Position numbers and translations under genes: made by a program
Part shown: one piece after another, positions 7,921 to 16,891 of the stretch
Layout: the number at the start of each line of letters is the position of its first letter
Numbering within the stretch: position 1 is the stretch's first letter
Notes under the pieces: model-generated
What the model saw: the letters and a program-made list of their open reading frames with translations, nothing else
Databases searched by the model: none
Told to the model about the DNA's origin: nothing
Origin: Halieaceae bacterium UBA5085
Lineage (GTDB): Bacteria > Pseudomonadota > Gammaproteobacteria > Pseudomonadales > Halieaceae
Reading direction: 5' to 3'
Length of the DNA stretch: 59,814 nucleotides
Assembly: GCA_002414665.1 (NCBI GenBank)
Contig: DIAF01000040.1
Span: 1 to 59,814, forward strand

Positions 7921-9201
7921 ATGAGTACATCGCAGCAACTCTTCGAGCGTGCCCTGCAGCATATACCCGGCGGCGTAAACTCCCCCGTGCGCGCATTCAA
8001 GGCCGTGGGCGGCACGCCGATATTCATCGACAGCGCAGACGGCGCCTACCTTTACGACTGCGAAGGTAAGCGCTATATCGACTACGTGCTCTCCTGGGGT
8101 CCCATGCTCATGGGCCACAACCATCCCCATGTGCGCGAAGCCGTGATCACTCAGGCGGCGAAGGGATTGAGCTTCGGCACCCCGACGGAGCTTGAAATAC
8201 GCCTCGCCGACCGGATCTGCGAAATCATGCCCGGCATGGATCTGGTGCGCATGGTCAACTCCGGAACTGAAGCGACCATGAGCGCCATCAGGCTGGCCCG
8301 CGGCGTCACCGGACGCGACACTATCGTGAAATTCGAGGGCTGCTACCACGGGCACTCTGATTCCCTGCTGGTCAAGGCCGGCTCCGGTGCGCTGACCCTC
8401 GGCGTGCCGAGCTCACCCGGCGTGCCGGCTGCACTGGCGGATCACACCATGACGCTGACCTACAACGACAGCGAGGGCCTGCGTCGCGCCTTTGCCGAGT
8501 ACGGCGACACTGTCGCCTGCGTCATCGTCGAGCCGGTTGCGGGCAACATGAACTGCATTCCTCCGCAGCCGGGCTTCCTGGAAACGCTGCGCGATGTCTG
8601 CAGCGCGCACGGTAGCGTGCTGATACTGGATGAAGTCATGACCGGTTTTCGCTTCGGCCTGCAGGGCGCCCAGGGCTTCTATGGCATTGAGGCAGACCTC
8701 ACCTGCCTGGGCAAAGTGATCGGCGGCGGCATGCCGGTAGGTGCCTTCGGCGGCAAGCGCGAAATCATGGAGCACATTGCGCCGCTGGGACCGGTGTATC
8801 AGGCCGGCACGCTCTCGGGCAATCCGATCGCCATGGCGGCCGGCCTCGCGACCCTGGAGGTGATTTCCGCGCCGGGATTCTATGAACCGGTGTTTGCCCG
8901 CACCAAAACGCTCTGTGAAGGACTGGAACAGGCGGCCACCAGTGCCGGCGTTCCGTTTACCACCAATCACGCAGGCACCATGTTTGGTGGATTCTTCACC
9001 GATGCAACGCAGGTCAGCAACTATCAGCAGGTCATGGCCTGTGACAGCGCAGCCTTCAACCGCTTTTTCCATCTGATGCTGGATGCTGGCGTCTATCTCG
9101 CTCCCGCGTCCTACGAAGCAGGCTTCACATCGGCAGCCCATACCGACGACGACATTGAGCAGACCCTGGCGGCCGCGCGCAGCGCATTTGCCCGCCTCTG
9201 A
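7921..9201 (+). CDS. hemL: Glutamate-1-semialdehyde 2,1-aminomutase
   Basis: 426 aa, the same length as E. coli HemL. This PLP enzyme converts glutamate-1-semialdehyde to 5-aminolevulinate in the C5 haem pathway. The PLP lysine should be K265 in CLGKVIGGG. Other family blocks are FGTPTE, VNSGTEATMSAIRLAR, LDEVMTGFR and AGTLSGNPIAM. ATG 7921 matches the family N-terminus MSTSQQLFERA. hemB follows after 16 nt, so the two are probably co-transcribed. Confidence 0.96.
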   Translation: MSTSQQLFERALQHIPGGVNSPVRAFKAVGGTPIFIDSADGAYLYDCEGKRYIDYVLSWGPMLMGHNHPHVREAVITQAAKGLSFGTPTELEIRLADRICEIMPGMDLVRMVNSGTEATMSAIRLARGVTGRDTIVKFEGCYHGHSDSLLVKAGSGALTLGVPSSPGVPAALADHTMTLTYNDSEGLRRAFAEYGDTVACVIVEPVAGNMNCIPPQPGFLETLRDVCSAHGSVLILDEVMTGFRFGLQGAQGFYGIEADLTCLGKVIGGGMPVGAFGGKREIMEHIAPLGPVYQAGTLSGNPIAMAAGLATLEVISAPGFYEPVFARTKTLCEGLEQAATSAGVPFTTNHAGTMFGGFFTDATQVSNYQQVMACDSAAFNRFFHLMLDAGVYLAPASYEAGFTSAAHTDDDIEQTLAAARSAFARL

Positions 9202-9217
9202 ACGGAGAAACGCGCCT

Positions 9218-10225
9218 ATGTTCCAAAGTTCTCGTGGCTCCTTTCCACACACCCGCATGCGCCGGTTGCGCGCGCACGACTTCTCCCGCCGACTGGTGCG
9301 GGAAAATGCGCTCAGCCCCGCCGACCTGATCTATCCGGTGTTTGTGCTGGAGGGCCGTCAGCAGCGGGAAAGTGTAGCCTCCATGCCGGGGATTGAGCGG
9401 CTCAGTGTCGACCTGCTGACCGATGTCGCGCGCGAAGCCCATAATCTTGGCGTACCCGCCCTCGCCATCTTCCCCGTGATACCGGCGGAGCGCAAAAGCC
9501 TGCAGGCCGAGGAGGCCTGGAACCCCGACGGGCTGGTCCAGCGCACCGTGAAAGCGTTAAAGGACGCGGTACCGGAGCTGGGGCTTATCACGGATGTGGC
9601 GCTGGACCCCTATACCACCCACGGGCAGGACGGCATCATCGACGACCGCGGCTACGTACTCAATGACCTCACCACCGAAGCACTGGTACAGCAGGCGCTG
9701 TCTCATGCCGAAGCCGGTGCTGACGTCGTAGCACCCTCCGACATGATGGACGGGCGCGTCGGGGCGATTCGTCAACTGCTTGAGCAGCACAGCCACACCA
9801 ACACACTGATCATGGCCTACGCGGCAAAATACGCTTCCGCGTACTACGGTCCCTTCCGCGATGCCGTGGGTTCCGCGGGCAACATCAAAGGCGGCAACAA
9901 GTACAGCTACCAGATGGACCCGGGCAACAGCGATGAAGCCCTGCACGAGTGCGCCCTCGACCTCGCCGAAGGCGCCGACATGATCATGGTGAAGCCGGGC
10001 ATGCCCTACCTCGATATCGTGCGCCGGGTGAAGGAGGCGTTGCAGGTGCCCACCTTCGCCTACCAGGTAAGCGGCGAGTACGCCATGCACATGGCGGCCT
10101 TCCAGCAGGGTTGGCTGGCACAGGAGCCGGTGATGCTGGAGTCACTGCTTGCCTTCAAGCGCGCCGGCTGTGACGGCATACTCACCTACTTCGCGCTGCA
10201 GGCGGCGCGCTCCCTGCAGGACTAG
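9218..10225 (+). CDS. hemB: Delta-aminolevulinic acid dehydratase (porphobilinogen synthase)
   Basis: 335 aa. It condenses two 5-aminolevulinate molecules to porphobilinogen. Schiff-base lysines are K204 (AYAAKYASAYYGPFRDA) and K259 (IMVKPGMPYLDIV). The metal-site region at 126-139 reads DVALDPYTTHGQDG, with aspartate and alanine where the zinc enzymes have cysteines. That makes it a magnesium-type enzyme as in Pseudomonas. ATG 9218 has GGAGAA upstream and follows the hemL stop by 16 nt. Confidence 0.96.
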   Translation: MFQSSRGSFPHTRMRRLRAHDFSRRLVRENALSPADLIYPVFVLEGRQQRESVASMPGIERLSVDLLTDVAREAHNLGVPALAIFPVIPAERKSLQAEEAWNPDGLVQRTVKALKDAVPELGLITDVALDPYTTHGQDGIIDDRGYVLNDLTTEALVQQALSHAEAGADVVAPSDMMDGRVGAIRQLLEQHSHTNTLIMAYAAKYASAYYGPFRDAVGSAGNIKGGNKYSYQMDPGNSDEALHECALDLAEGADMIMVKPGMPYLDIVRRVKEALQVPTFAYQVSGEYAMHMAAFQQGWLAQEPVMLESLLAFKRAGCDGILTYFALQAARSLQD

Positions 10226-10232
10226 GCGGATT

Positions 10233-10889
10233 GTGGTAAGACGCTACGCAGTGCTGGCCAGCCTCCTGTTCTCCCTGCTGGCCACCATCACCCTGGCCGG
10301 CCCGGGCGACAATACCGCCGCGAACACTGCACCGGAAGCATCCTGCCTGTGCCTCTGGGAAGGGAGTTTTGCCGATGTGCAGGACCGGGCGGATCTCGTC
10401 GCTGCCGTTACCGTCACCGGCGGCAAGGGCAATTCGGTCGACCTTAACGTGGACGACATCCTGCGTGGGCGCGAGTACAACCAGAATATTCGGTTGTGGC
10501 TGCAGGCACGCGACTACTGCCGTCCGGAAGCCACCGGGTTTCCCGCGGGCAGCCGCTGGGTAATGGCCCTCTACCGCATCACCGAGCAGGTACCCGGCGG
10601 CTTCGACCCGCTGACACCGAATATCAGCTACGGCAGGCTCGGCGACTACTACCTGTCCAGCTGCGGCGGCTACTGGTTACGGCTGCATGACGACCGGGTC
10701 ACGGGAAATCTGGTCGATGCCCCACGCTGGGAGCGCGAGCCCAAAATGACGCCCGTGTTGCTGGACCTGCTGGCCGCCTATGTTCGCGGCGATGTCAGCC
10801 AGAACGCGTTGCAGCAGGCCAGCCGCGAGGACCCCGCCCTGCGTGAGCTGATGCTGGATACCAGCGAATTCCTGCGTGAGGCACAGTAA
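10233..10889 (+). CDS. Secreted cysteine-containing protein, function unknown
   Basis: 218 aa, not assigned to a named family. A Sec signal peptide is clear (RRYAVLASLLFSLLATITLAG). Near the predicted mature N-terminus is a CxC motif (C38, C40). Other cysteines are C96 (RDYC) and C144 (SSCGGYW), so two disulfides are possible. The pattern CxC, then ADLVAAVTV, then a basic-glycine turn (LRGRE), then a later CG loosely resembles NTR/TIMP-like beta-barrel domains; that is inference. GTG 10233 is chosen: GGCGGA precedes it and it starts 7 nt after hemB. It is likely co-transcribed with hemLB, and a haem link is only positional. Confidence 0.7.
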   Translation: MVRRYAVLASLLFSLLATITLAGPGDNTAANTAPEASCLCLWEGSFADVQDRADLVAAVTVTGGKGNSVDLNVDDILRGREYNQNIRLWLQARDYCRPEATGFPAGSRWVMALYRITEQVPGGFDPLTPNISYGRLGDYYLSSCGGYWLRLHDDRVTGNLVDAPRWEREPKMTPVLLDLLAAYVRGDVSQNALQQASREDPALRELMLDTSEFLREAQ

Positions 10890-10899
10890 CGGGCCGGAA

Positions 10900-11520
10900 C
10901 TAGCGCCTGCGCCAGCTGCGACGTCGCTGACTGCCGCCCTCGATCAGGTCCATGAGTTCATCCAGCATCGCCAGCGACAGGCCCCAGATGCGGTACTTGC
11001 CGAAATGGTAGCAGGGCATGTTCAGGGTGATGCGGTTGCGCTGCCAGCGCATCGTGTCACGGTTGGCATTGTCGAGCAGGAACTCCAGTGGCACCCAGAC
11101 CACTTCAGCCACTTCGTAATTGAGCTGGAACTGCACGCTCCTATCCACACGAAAGACAAAGGGACTGACTGCCATACCGAAGGTTCCGCGGTGCGGTCGC
11201 GCGTTGAGGTCGGACAGGCGGCCAATGCAGCGACCCTGGCGCGCGAGATCAAGCCCCACTTCCTCCCGCGTTTCGCGCAGCGCCACCGCGTAGCCGTGGG
11301 CATCACCCGGATCCATGCGGCCACCGGGGAATGCCATGTGCCCGGACCAGGGGTCCCCCTCCCTTTCCGCGCGCTTGATCATTAGAATGTGCAGCTCGCC
11401 CTCTCGTACCTGCAAGACCAACGCCACCGCGGAGCGCTTCATCAACGGCCGCAGCCAGGGTCGCGCCGGCCGATGCGCGGCCAGGCGGCTTTCGATCATG
11501 TGCAGCAGAGAGACAGACAC
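10900..11520 (-). CDS. Nudix hydrolase, CoA pyrophosphatase-like
   Basis: 206 aa. The Nudix region is GHMAFPGGRMDPGD, followed by ALRETREEVGL. The preceding RAEREGDPWSGHMAFPGG resembles the CoA-pyrophosphatase (NudL/UPF0035) signature, so the likely reaction is cleavage of CoA or a related dinucleotide. The first acidic position of the Nudix box (Gx5E) is aspartate, while the catalytic REEVGL half is intact. GTG 11520 is preceded by AGGA; ATG 11499 is an alternative giving a 199-aa protein. It is convergent with the secreted protein gene and divergent from the ABC gene. Confidence 0.8.
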   Translation of the reverse strand: MSVSLLHMIESRLAAHRPARPWLRPLMKRSAVALVLQVREGELHILMIKRAEREGDPWSGHMAFPGGRMDPGDAHGYAVALRETREEVGLDLARQGRCIGRLSDLNARPHRGTFGMAVSPFVFRVDRSVQFQLNYEVAEVVWVPLEFLLDNANRDTMRWQRNRITLNMPCYHFGKYRIWGLSLAMLDELMDLIEGGSQRRRSWRRR

Positions 11521-11600
11521 CGGCGGATTCCTGCAGACTGGCGTGTGATTAAGCCAGCCAGGACAGAACATGACAAGCCGCCTACTATCAGGACAACCGC

Positions 11601-13079
11601 ATGACCGCGACACAGACCCTGTTTGAACTGCGCGATATCAACCTTGTATACCGCGCTCGCCCGGCGCTCAGGCAGCTCAACTGGACCGTGCCTGACGGTC
11701 AGCACTGGGCCTGCGTTGGCCCCAACGGCAGTGGCAAGACCAGCCTGGCACGCATACTGAGTCACCAGACCACACAGTTCTCGGGCCGCTACCACAGCTC
11801 GGAACCACTGCTGGCCAGCGGCGTCGCCTATGTGTGTTTCGAACAGGCACAGGCGCTGTGCGCCCGGGACCGCAAACTGGATGATTCCGAGTACCGCGCC
11901 GATGCAGCTGATCCCGGCACCCGGGTTCGGGACGCGATACTCGCAGGGCAGGAGGCCGACGAACACTTTCAAACCTGGGTAAACCGGTTGGGCATGGGGC
12001 ATATCCTCGACCGCGGCCTGCGCTACATTTCCACCGGTGAAATGCGCAAGACGCTGCTGGTGCGTGCAGTGCTCAGCAATCCCGCGCTGCTGATTCTCGA
12101 CAACCCCCTGGACGGCCTGGATCACGCCAGCCAGCAGGCGATGAATGATGCCCTGACACGCTTGCTGCAAGGGCAGCAGAACCTGCTTGTCCTCTGTCGT
12201 CAGCTGGAAGACATTCCAGCGGGCGTACACCGGGTTCTCGTACTCGATGAAGGGCAGGTTGTCTGCCAGGGCAGCCCCGCGGAGGTGCTCGCCCGCGACG
12301 ACGTGCGGCGCTTGATGGCGCCTCCCCTGCCACCGCTTTGCGAACTGCCACCACCGGCGGCACGCCCCTACAACCTGCCCGAGGGCCCGCTGCTGGAATT
12401 GCACGATGTGGCGGTGCGCTACGGCGACCTGACCGTGCTGCAACATCTCAACTGGCGCTTCGATCGCCACCAGCACTGCTGCATTTCCGGGCCCAACGGC
12501 TGCGGCAAGACCACCCTGCTCAGCCTGATTACCGGGGATAACCACAAGGCCTACGGACAGGACATCACCCTGTTCGGTCGCAAGCGTGGCAGCGGCGAGA
12601 GCATCTGGGACATCAAACAGAAGTACGGTCAGCTGGACACCCAGCTGCAGCTGAACTTTGCGCGTTCCATGAAGGTGGTCGAAGTCGTCGTGTCCGGGTT
12701 TTTCGACAGCGTCGGGCTGTTTGACGACTGGGGCGATGTACAACGCCGCGCTGCAGAGGCGTGGCTGGATGCACTGGGCGTCGGCGAACTGGCGATGCAG
12801 AGCTACGACACACTGTCCTTCGGACTGCAACGGATGGTCCTGCTGGCCAGGGCGATGGTGAAGTCGCCGCTGATCCTGCTGCTGGATGAGCCGACCCTGG
12901 GCCTGGATGGCAACCACCGGAGGCGGCTGCTGCAGGCCATTGATCACATTGCGCGTCACAGCGATACGCAGATCATCTTCGTCAGCCACTCAGCGGGGGA
13001 TATACCGGACTGCATCAATCAGCGCCTGCGCTTCGAGCCCGTTGCAGAGGGCTTTCGCGTGGTCTGCGAAAACGCCTAG
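11601..13079 (+). CDS. Tandem ATP-binding ABC protein, ModF/PhrA-like
   Basis: 492 aa with two complete ABC ATPase domains and no membrane segment. Domain 1 has Walker A GPNGSGKTS, signature STGEMRK and Walker B LLILDNP. Domain 2 has GPNGCGKTT, LSFGLQR and LILLLDEP followed by TLGLDG. Length and layout match E. coli ModF (about 490 aa), historically linked to molybdate transport or photorepair. No modA/B/C/E gene is nearby, so its substrate is unknown. AGGA lies 8 nt before the ATG. The stop codon shares a CTAG with the convergent lipoprotein gene. Confidence 0.82.
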   Translation: MTATQTLFELRDINLVYRARPALRQLNWTVPDGQHWACVGPNGSGKTSLARILSHQTTQFSGRYHSSEPLLASGVAYVCFEQAQALCARDRKLDDSEYRADAADPGTRVRDAILAGQEADEHFQTWVNRLGMGHILDRGLRYISTGEMRKTLLVRAVLSNPALLILDNPLDGLDHASQQAMNDALTRLLQGQQNLLVLCRQLEDIPAGVHRVLVLDEGQVVCQGSPAEVLARDDVRRLMAPPLPPLCELPPPAARPYNLPEGPLLELHDVAVRYGDLTVLQHLNWRFDRHQHCCISGPNGCGKTTLLSLITGDNHKAYGQDITLFGRKRGSGESIWDIKQKYGQLDTQLQLNFARSMKVVEVVVSGFFDSVGLFDDWGDVQRRAAEAWLDALGVGELAMQSYDTLSFGLQRMVLLARAMVKSPLILLLDEPTLGLDGNHRRRLLQAIDHIARHSDTQIIFVSHSAGDIPDCINQRLRFEPVAEGFRVVCENA

Positions 13080-13513
13080 CGCGCCAGAGCGCGCAGGGCC
13101 TCGCACTCACTCTGGCTCCTGCAATACAAGGTTCCGCGGGCCGCAGTGGCGCGCGCCTGTTCCATTTGCCCCTGGGCGGCGTAGGTTCGCGCCAGCTCGA
13201 GGTAGATTTCAGCACTGTCGGGGTCGATGCGCTGGGCTCGTTCCAGCAGGGACAGGGCGCCATTGTAGTCCCCCTGCTCACTCGCAGCGCGCGCTTTACT
13301 CACCAGGCCGCTGTACGCCGCCACGGCGTTGGGCTCCCTGGAAGGCAGGGGCTGAGGCGCGACAGGCGGCTGCTTCTGCTGGGTGACCACACCGGGTTCG
13401 GGTCGTGTTTCGATCGGCGCAGGTCCCTGGGGTGGCGAGTAAATAGTGCAACCGGACAGCGCCAGGAGCAGCACTGGCAAGATGCCGCGTTGCAGCCGGG
13501 TGATGATGGGCAT
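13076..13513 (-). CDS. TPR lipoprotein, candidate PBP1b activator (LpoP-like)
   Basis: 145 aa. It has a lipoprotein signal peptide with lipobox LSGC (lipidated C22), a Pro/Gln-rich linker (about 26-60), then tetratricopeptide helices (YSGLVSKARAASEQGDYNGA, AEIYLELARTYAAQGQMEQA) and a short cysteine-containing tail. The ATG overlaps the PBP1b stop as TGATG, so the two are translationally coupled. In Pseudomonas the outer-membrane TPR lipoprotein LpoP activates PBP1b and is encoded beside it, which suggests the same job here. The assignment rests on architecture and linkage, not on a traced alignment. Confidence 0.75.
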   Translation of the reverse strand: MPIITRLQRGILPVLLLALSGCTIYSPPQGPAPIETRPEPGVVTQQKQPPVAPQPLPSREPNAVAAYSGLVSKARAASEQGDYNGALSLLERAQRIDPDSAEIYLELARTYAAQGQMEQARATAARGTLYCRSQSECEALRALAR

Positions 13514-15774
13514 CAGGAATTCCCCCCGAAGAGTGACTGGAACCAGTCGCGGATGGTGTTGCTCTTGCTGCCACCGCTGCACTGGCTGTGCTGGCGTGGC
13601 TCGGACCCCACCACGAAGGGCATCAAACGGGCGCCGGGGCAGCCCTCGCCGGTCAAATAACCGGTGGTGCTGTCTATCCATTGGGGCTGCATGTCTTCGG
13701 GCATACGGTACCCCAGTGAGCGCTGGCTCGCGTTGGCCATGAAGTGTGACCAGATCTTCAGGGCTCCCGTACTGCCGGTGAGTCCGGTCGCGCTGTTGTC
13801 GTCGCGACCGACCCAGGTGACCGCCAGCAGGTCCCCGGAGAAACCGGCAAACCAGGAATCGCGCCCATCGTTGGTCGTGCCGGTTTTGCCCGCCGCCTGA
13901 AAACTGTTGTCGAGATACGCGTAAGCACCCCGCCCTGTCCCCTCACGCAGGACCTCGCGCAGCGCATAGTGCAGCAGGTGCATTGCCTGCAGGCTGACTG
14001 TACGATCGTATTCCAGCGGATAGCGGCGCAGCGGCTCCCCGTCTGCATCGACAATCTCGCGAATACTGCGCAGCGGCATGCGGAAACCACCCGCGGCGAT
14101 GGTCTGGTACATCGCCGCCATGTCCATGGGTGCGTATTCCCCGGCGCCGAGCGTGAGCGCCGGCACTTCCGGAATGTCGCCCTCCACGCCCAGCCGGCGC
14201 AGCATGTCAGCAACCCGGTCGATGCCGATATCCAGGCCCAGTCGGGCAGTGGCCAGGTTATAGGAATTCGCCAGCGCGCGATGCAGCAATACCTGCCCGT
14301 GGGCCTGACGGTCAAAATTGCGGGGTTCCCAGACGTCTCCGTTTGGCCCCGGCACCCGCAACGGGGTATCCGCCAGGGGAGTCGCGAGCGTGTAACGGCG
14401 CGGCTGTTCCAGTGCTGCGAGGTAGACAGCCGGCTTGAGCAGGGAACCGGCGGGCCGACGGGCGTCAAGCGCCCGGTTGAAACCGGCGTAACGCACCTGC
14501 CGACCACCCACCAGCGCCGCCACCTCACCGCTGTCGAACCGGGTGACCACCGAGGCCGTTTCCAGTTTACCGGCGTTATCGACCTGCTTCAGAATCGCCG
14601 TGCTGCTGCGCTCCATCTGCCGCTGTAGCAGGGGATCAAAACTGGTAAAGATACTCAGTCCCAGCGTGGTGAGGTCTTCATCGCGATACTCGAGCCGTAA
14701 CTGCCGCCGCACCAGGTCGAGAAAGGCGGGGAAGCTGTCGCGAATGCCGTCGCGGTTGTTGAGATCAAGCGGCATGCCCTGCGCAACGGTAGCCTGCTCT
14801 CTCGACACCAATCCCTGCTCGACCATGACATCCAGCACGACATTGCGCCGGGATCGGGCGCGCTCGGGATTGCGCAGCGGGTTATACAGGGAGGGACCCT
14901 TGATCATACCCACCAGCAGCGCCTGCTGATGCAAACCCAATTGCTGCAGCGGCCTGTCGAAGTAGTGCAGCGAAGCGAGGGCAAACCCGTGAATGGCGCG
15001 CGGCCCCTCCTGCCCCAGGTACACCTCATTGAGGTAGCTCTCAAGGATCTGCTCCTTGCTGAAGTGGAGCTCCAGCAGCACTGCCATCACCACTTCAGTG
15101 AGCTTGCGCACAATGGTGCGCTCCGGCGTCAGGTAATAGTTCTTCACCAGCTGCTGGGTAATGGTACTGCCCCCTGCCACCACCTGCCCGGAGCGCAGGT
15201 TGCTGAGCGCCGCGCGGGCAATGCCGGTCAGCGAGAAGCCCCAGTGGTCGTAGAAGCGCTGGTCCTCGACGGCCAGTAGCGTTGCGCGCAGGCTCTCGGG
15301 TACATCTTCAAGCCGCACCAGAATGCGGTCTTCACCGTGATGCGGATATATGCCGCCGATCTGCACTGGATCCAGACGCATCAGGTCGATGGTGCCCTTG
15401 GCGTCGCGCAGCACGGCCACGCGATCGCCCTGCAATTCCAGCCGCACCAGCCGTGGCGGCTCGCGCTCGCCGGGAAAGCTGAAGCCCCGGGTATACAGGT
15501 CGAAACGATTCCCCGCCCGGGACACCTCACCGGGGCGCCGCGCCGCAGTCTGCTTGCGATACCCCAGCACCTCCAGTTCCCAGGCGAGGTCATCGGCCGA
15601 CAGGGCGGCGCCGGCAAACAGCTCCAGCGGTCGGGCGTAAACCTTGGCAGGCAATTCCCACATCTTGTCGGTAAACGTCGACGTAATCCGAACATCGAGG
15701 TACACAACCACCAGCAGGCCTGCAGCGCAGGCCGCTAGAAACAGCTTCAGGAATGGGCGACGGGTTCTGGCCAT
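13513..15774 (-). CDS. mrcB: Penicillin-binding protein 1B, bifunctional
   Basis: 753 aa class A PBP that polymerises and cross-links peptidoglycan. There is a short cytoplasmic tail and a membrane anchor at about residues 8-28, then a UB2H-like region (about 50-135). The GT51 transglycosylase domain has catalytic E170 in VEDQRFYDHWG and the block GGSTITQQLVKN. The transpeptidase domain has SxxK at S444-K447 (AGSLLKP), SxN at S504-N506 and KTGT at 630-633. ATG 15774 is chosen for the family N-terminus; its upstream sequence is CU-rich without a good Shine-Dalgarno. It is coupled to the TPR lipoprotein downstream. Confidence 0.95.
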   Translation of the reverse strand: MARTRRPFLKLFLAACAAGLLVVVYLDVRITSTFTDKMWELPAKVYARPLELFAGAALSADDLAWELEVLGYRKQTAARRPGEVSRAGNRFDLYTRGFSFPGEREPPRLVRLELQGDRVAVLRDAKGTIDLMRLDPVQIGGIYPHHGEDRILVRLEDVPESLRATLLAVEDQRFYDHWGFSLTGIARAALSNLRSGQVVAGGSTITQQLVKNYYLTPERTIVRKLTEVVMAVLLELHFSKEQILESYLNEVYLGQEGPRAIHGFALASLHYFDRPLQQLGLHQQALLVGMIKGPSLYNPLRNPERARSRRNVVLDVMVEQGLVSREQATVAQGMPLDLNNRDGIRDSFPAFLDLVRRQLRLEYRDEDLTTLGLSIFTSFDPLLQRQMERSSTAILKQVDNAGKLETASVVTRFDSGEVAALVGGRQVRYAGFNRALDARRPAGSLLKPAVYLAALEQPRRYTLATPLADTPLRVPGPNGDVWEPRNFDRQAHGQVLLHRALANSYNLATARLGLDIGIDRVADMLRRLGVEGDIPEVPALTLGAGEYAPMDMAAMYQTIAAGGFRMPLRSIREIVDADGEPLRRYPLEYDRTVSLQAMHLLHYALREVLREGTGRGAYAYLDNSFQAAGKTGTTNDGRDSWFAGFSGDLLAVTWVGRDDNSATGLTGSTGALKIWSHFMANASQRSLGYRMPEDMQPQWIDSTTGYLTGEGCPGARLMPFVVGSEPRQHSQCSGGSKSNTIRDWFQSLFGGNS

Positions 15775-15859
15775 GGGAGGGGAGTGTAGCGCACACCCGC
15801 TTTCATTTGACTGGGGGATCGGGATAATAGCCGCCTGAACTGGAGGGAGCCACAGGCAG

Positions 15860-16858
15860 ATGAAGAAATACACGATCTACGGCATGGGTGCAGCCCTGGT
15901 CGACACCGAAATCCAGGTGCAGGACGCTGAGCTGACCACCATGGGGGTCGACAAAGGCCTGATGACGCTGGTTGACGAGGCCCGTCAGGCTGAGCTGCTG
16001 GGTCAGTTGCGAGGTCACCTGGTAAAGGCCAGTCACGCCAGCGGCGGCAGCGCCGGCAATTCGATGATCGCTGCCGCCCAGTTTGGCGTTCCTACCTACA
16101 TGACGTGCAAGGTCGCCGACGACGCCGACGGCGCCATCTACGTCAAGGACCTCGAGCAGGCGGGCGTGGCGCACAACATGGCGCAGCGGCCGCAGGGCAC
16201 CACGGGCAAATGCCTGGTGCTGATTTCGCCCGATGCCGAGCGCAGCATGAACACCTTCCTCGGCATCAGTGAAACGCTGTCCGTCGACGAGCTCGATCCC
16301 GCGGCACTGGCGGACTCCGAGTACCTGTACGTCGAGGGTTATCTGGTCACCTCGGACACGGGACGTGCAGCCGCCATCCGTGCCCGGGAGCTGGCCGAAG
16401 CCGCGGGTGTGAAGACGGTACTCAGCTTTTCCGACCCGGGTATGGTGGAGTTCTTCCGCGAAGGCCTGCAGGCGATGATCGGCACACAGGTGGATCTGGT
16501 GTTCTGCAACCGGGACGAGGCCCTCTGCTGGGGCGACACCGACGACCTGAACACCGCCATGGAACGCCTGAAACCGATTGCGCGTCGCTTTGTCGTGACC
16601 TGCGGTGCCGATGGCGCACTCGCCTGGGATGGCGTCACCCTGCACGAGATTCCGCCACACCGGGTACAGGCGGTGGACAGCAACGGTGCCGGCGATATGT
16701 TTGCGGGCGCATTCCTCTACGCAATCGGCCGGGGCGAGGACTACGCTACCGCCGGCCGTTTCGCCAGCCTCGCAGCGGGGCGTGTGGTCGCCAACTACGG
16801 GCCGCGACTGCCCGCGACCGACTATCCGGCCCTGCGCGCGGAATTTTTCGGCGACTGA
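15860..16858 (+). CDS. PfkB-family sugar/nucleoside kinase, adenosine-kinase-like
   Basis: 332 aa ribokinase-fold kinase. It has the N-terminal GMGAALVDTEIQV block, the sugar-contact SGGSAGNSMIAAAQFG block, and the C-terminal PfkB signature DSNGAGDMFAGAFLYAIG, with catalytic base D279 and anion hole GAGD. The usual DTxGAGD is DSNGAGD here. Overall similarity is to the adenosine or fructose kinase branch; substrate is unproven. GGAGGGAGCC lies upstream of the ATG. It is divergent from mrcB (85 nt between starts) and convergent with polB. Confidence 0.82.
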   Translation: MKKYTIYGMGAALVDTEIQVQDAELTTMGVDKGLMTLVDEARQAELLGQLRGHLVKASHASGGSAGNSMIAAAQFGVPTYMTCKVADDADGAIYVKDLEQAGVAHNMAQRPQGTTGKCLVLISPDAERSMNTFLGISETLSVDELDPAALADSEYLYVEGYLVTSDTGRAAAIRARELAEAAGVKTVLSFSDPGMVEFFREGLQAMIGTQVDLVFCNRDEALCWGDTDDLNTAMERLKPIARRFVVTCGADGALAWDGVTLHEIPPHRVQAVDSNGAGDMFAGAFLYAIGRGEDYATAGRFASLAAGRVVANYGPRLPATDYPALRAEFFGD

Positions 16859-16891
16859 GCGTCGCTTTCGGGGTGCGGCTGCCCGGCGGGC

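Noticed and set aside
11496..12989. A 497-codon open frame antisense to the ModF-like gene
   Set aside because: Long only because of codon bias on the other strand; the plus-strand frame has both Walker motifs twice.
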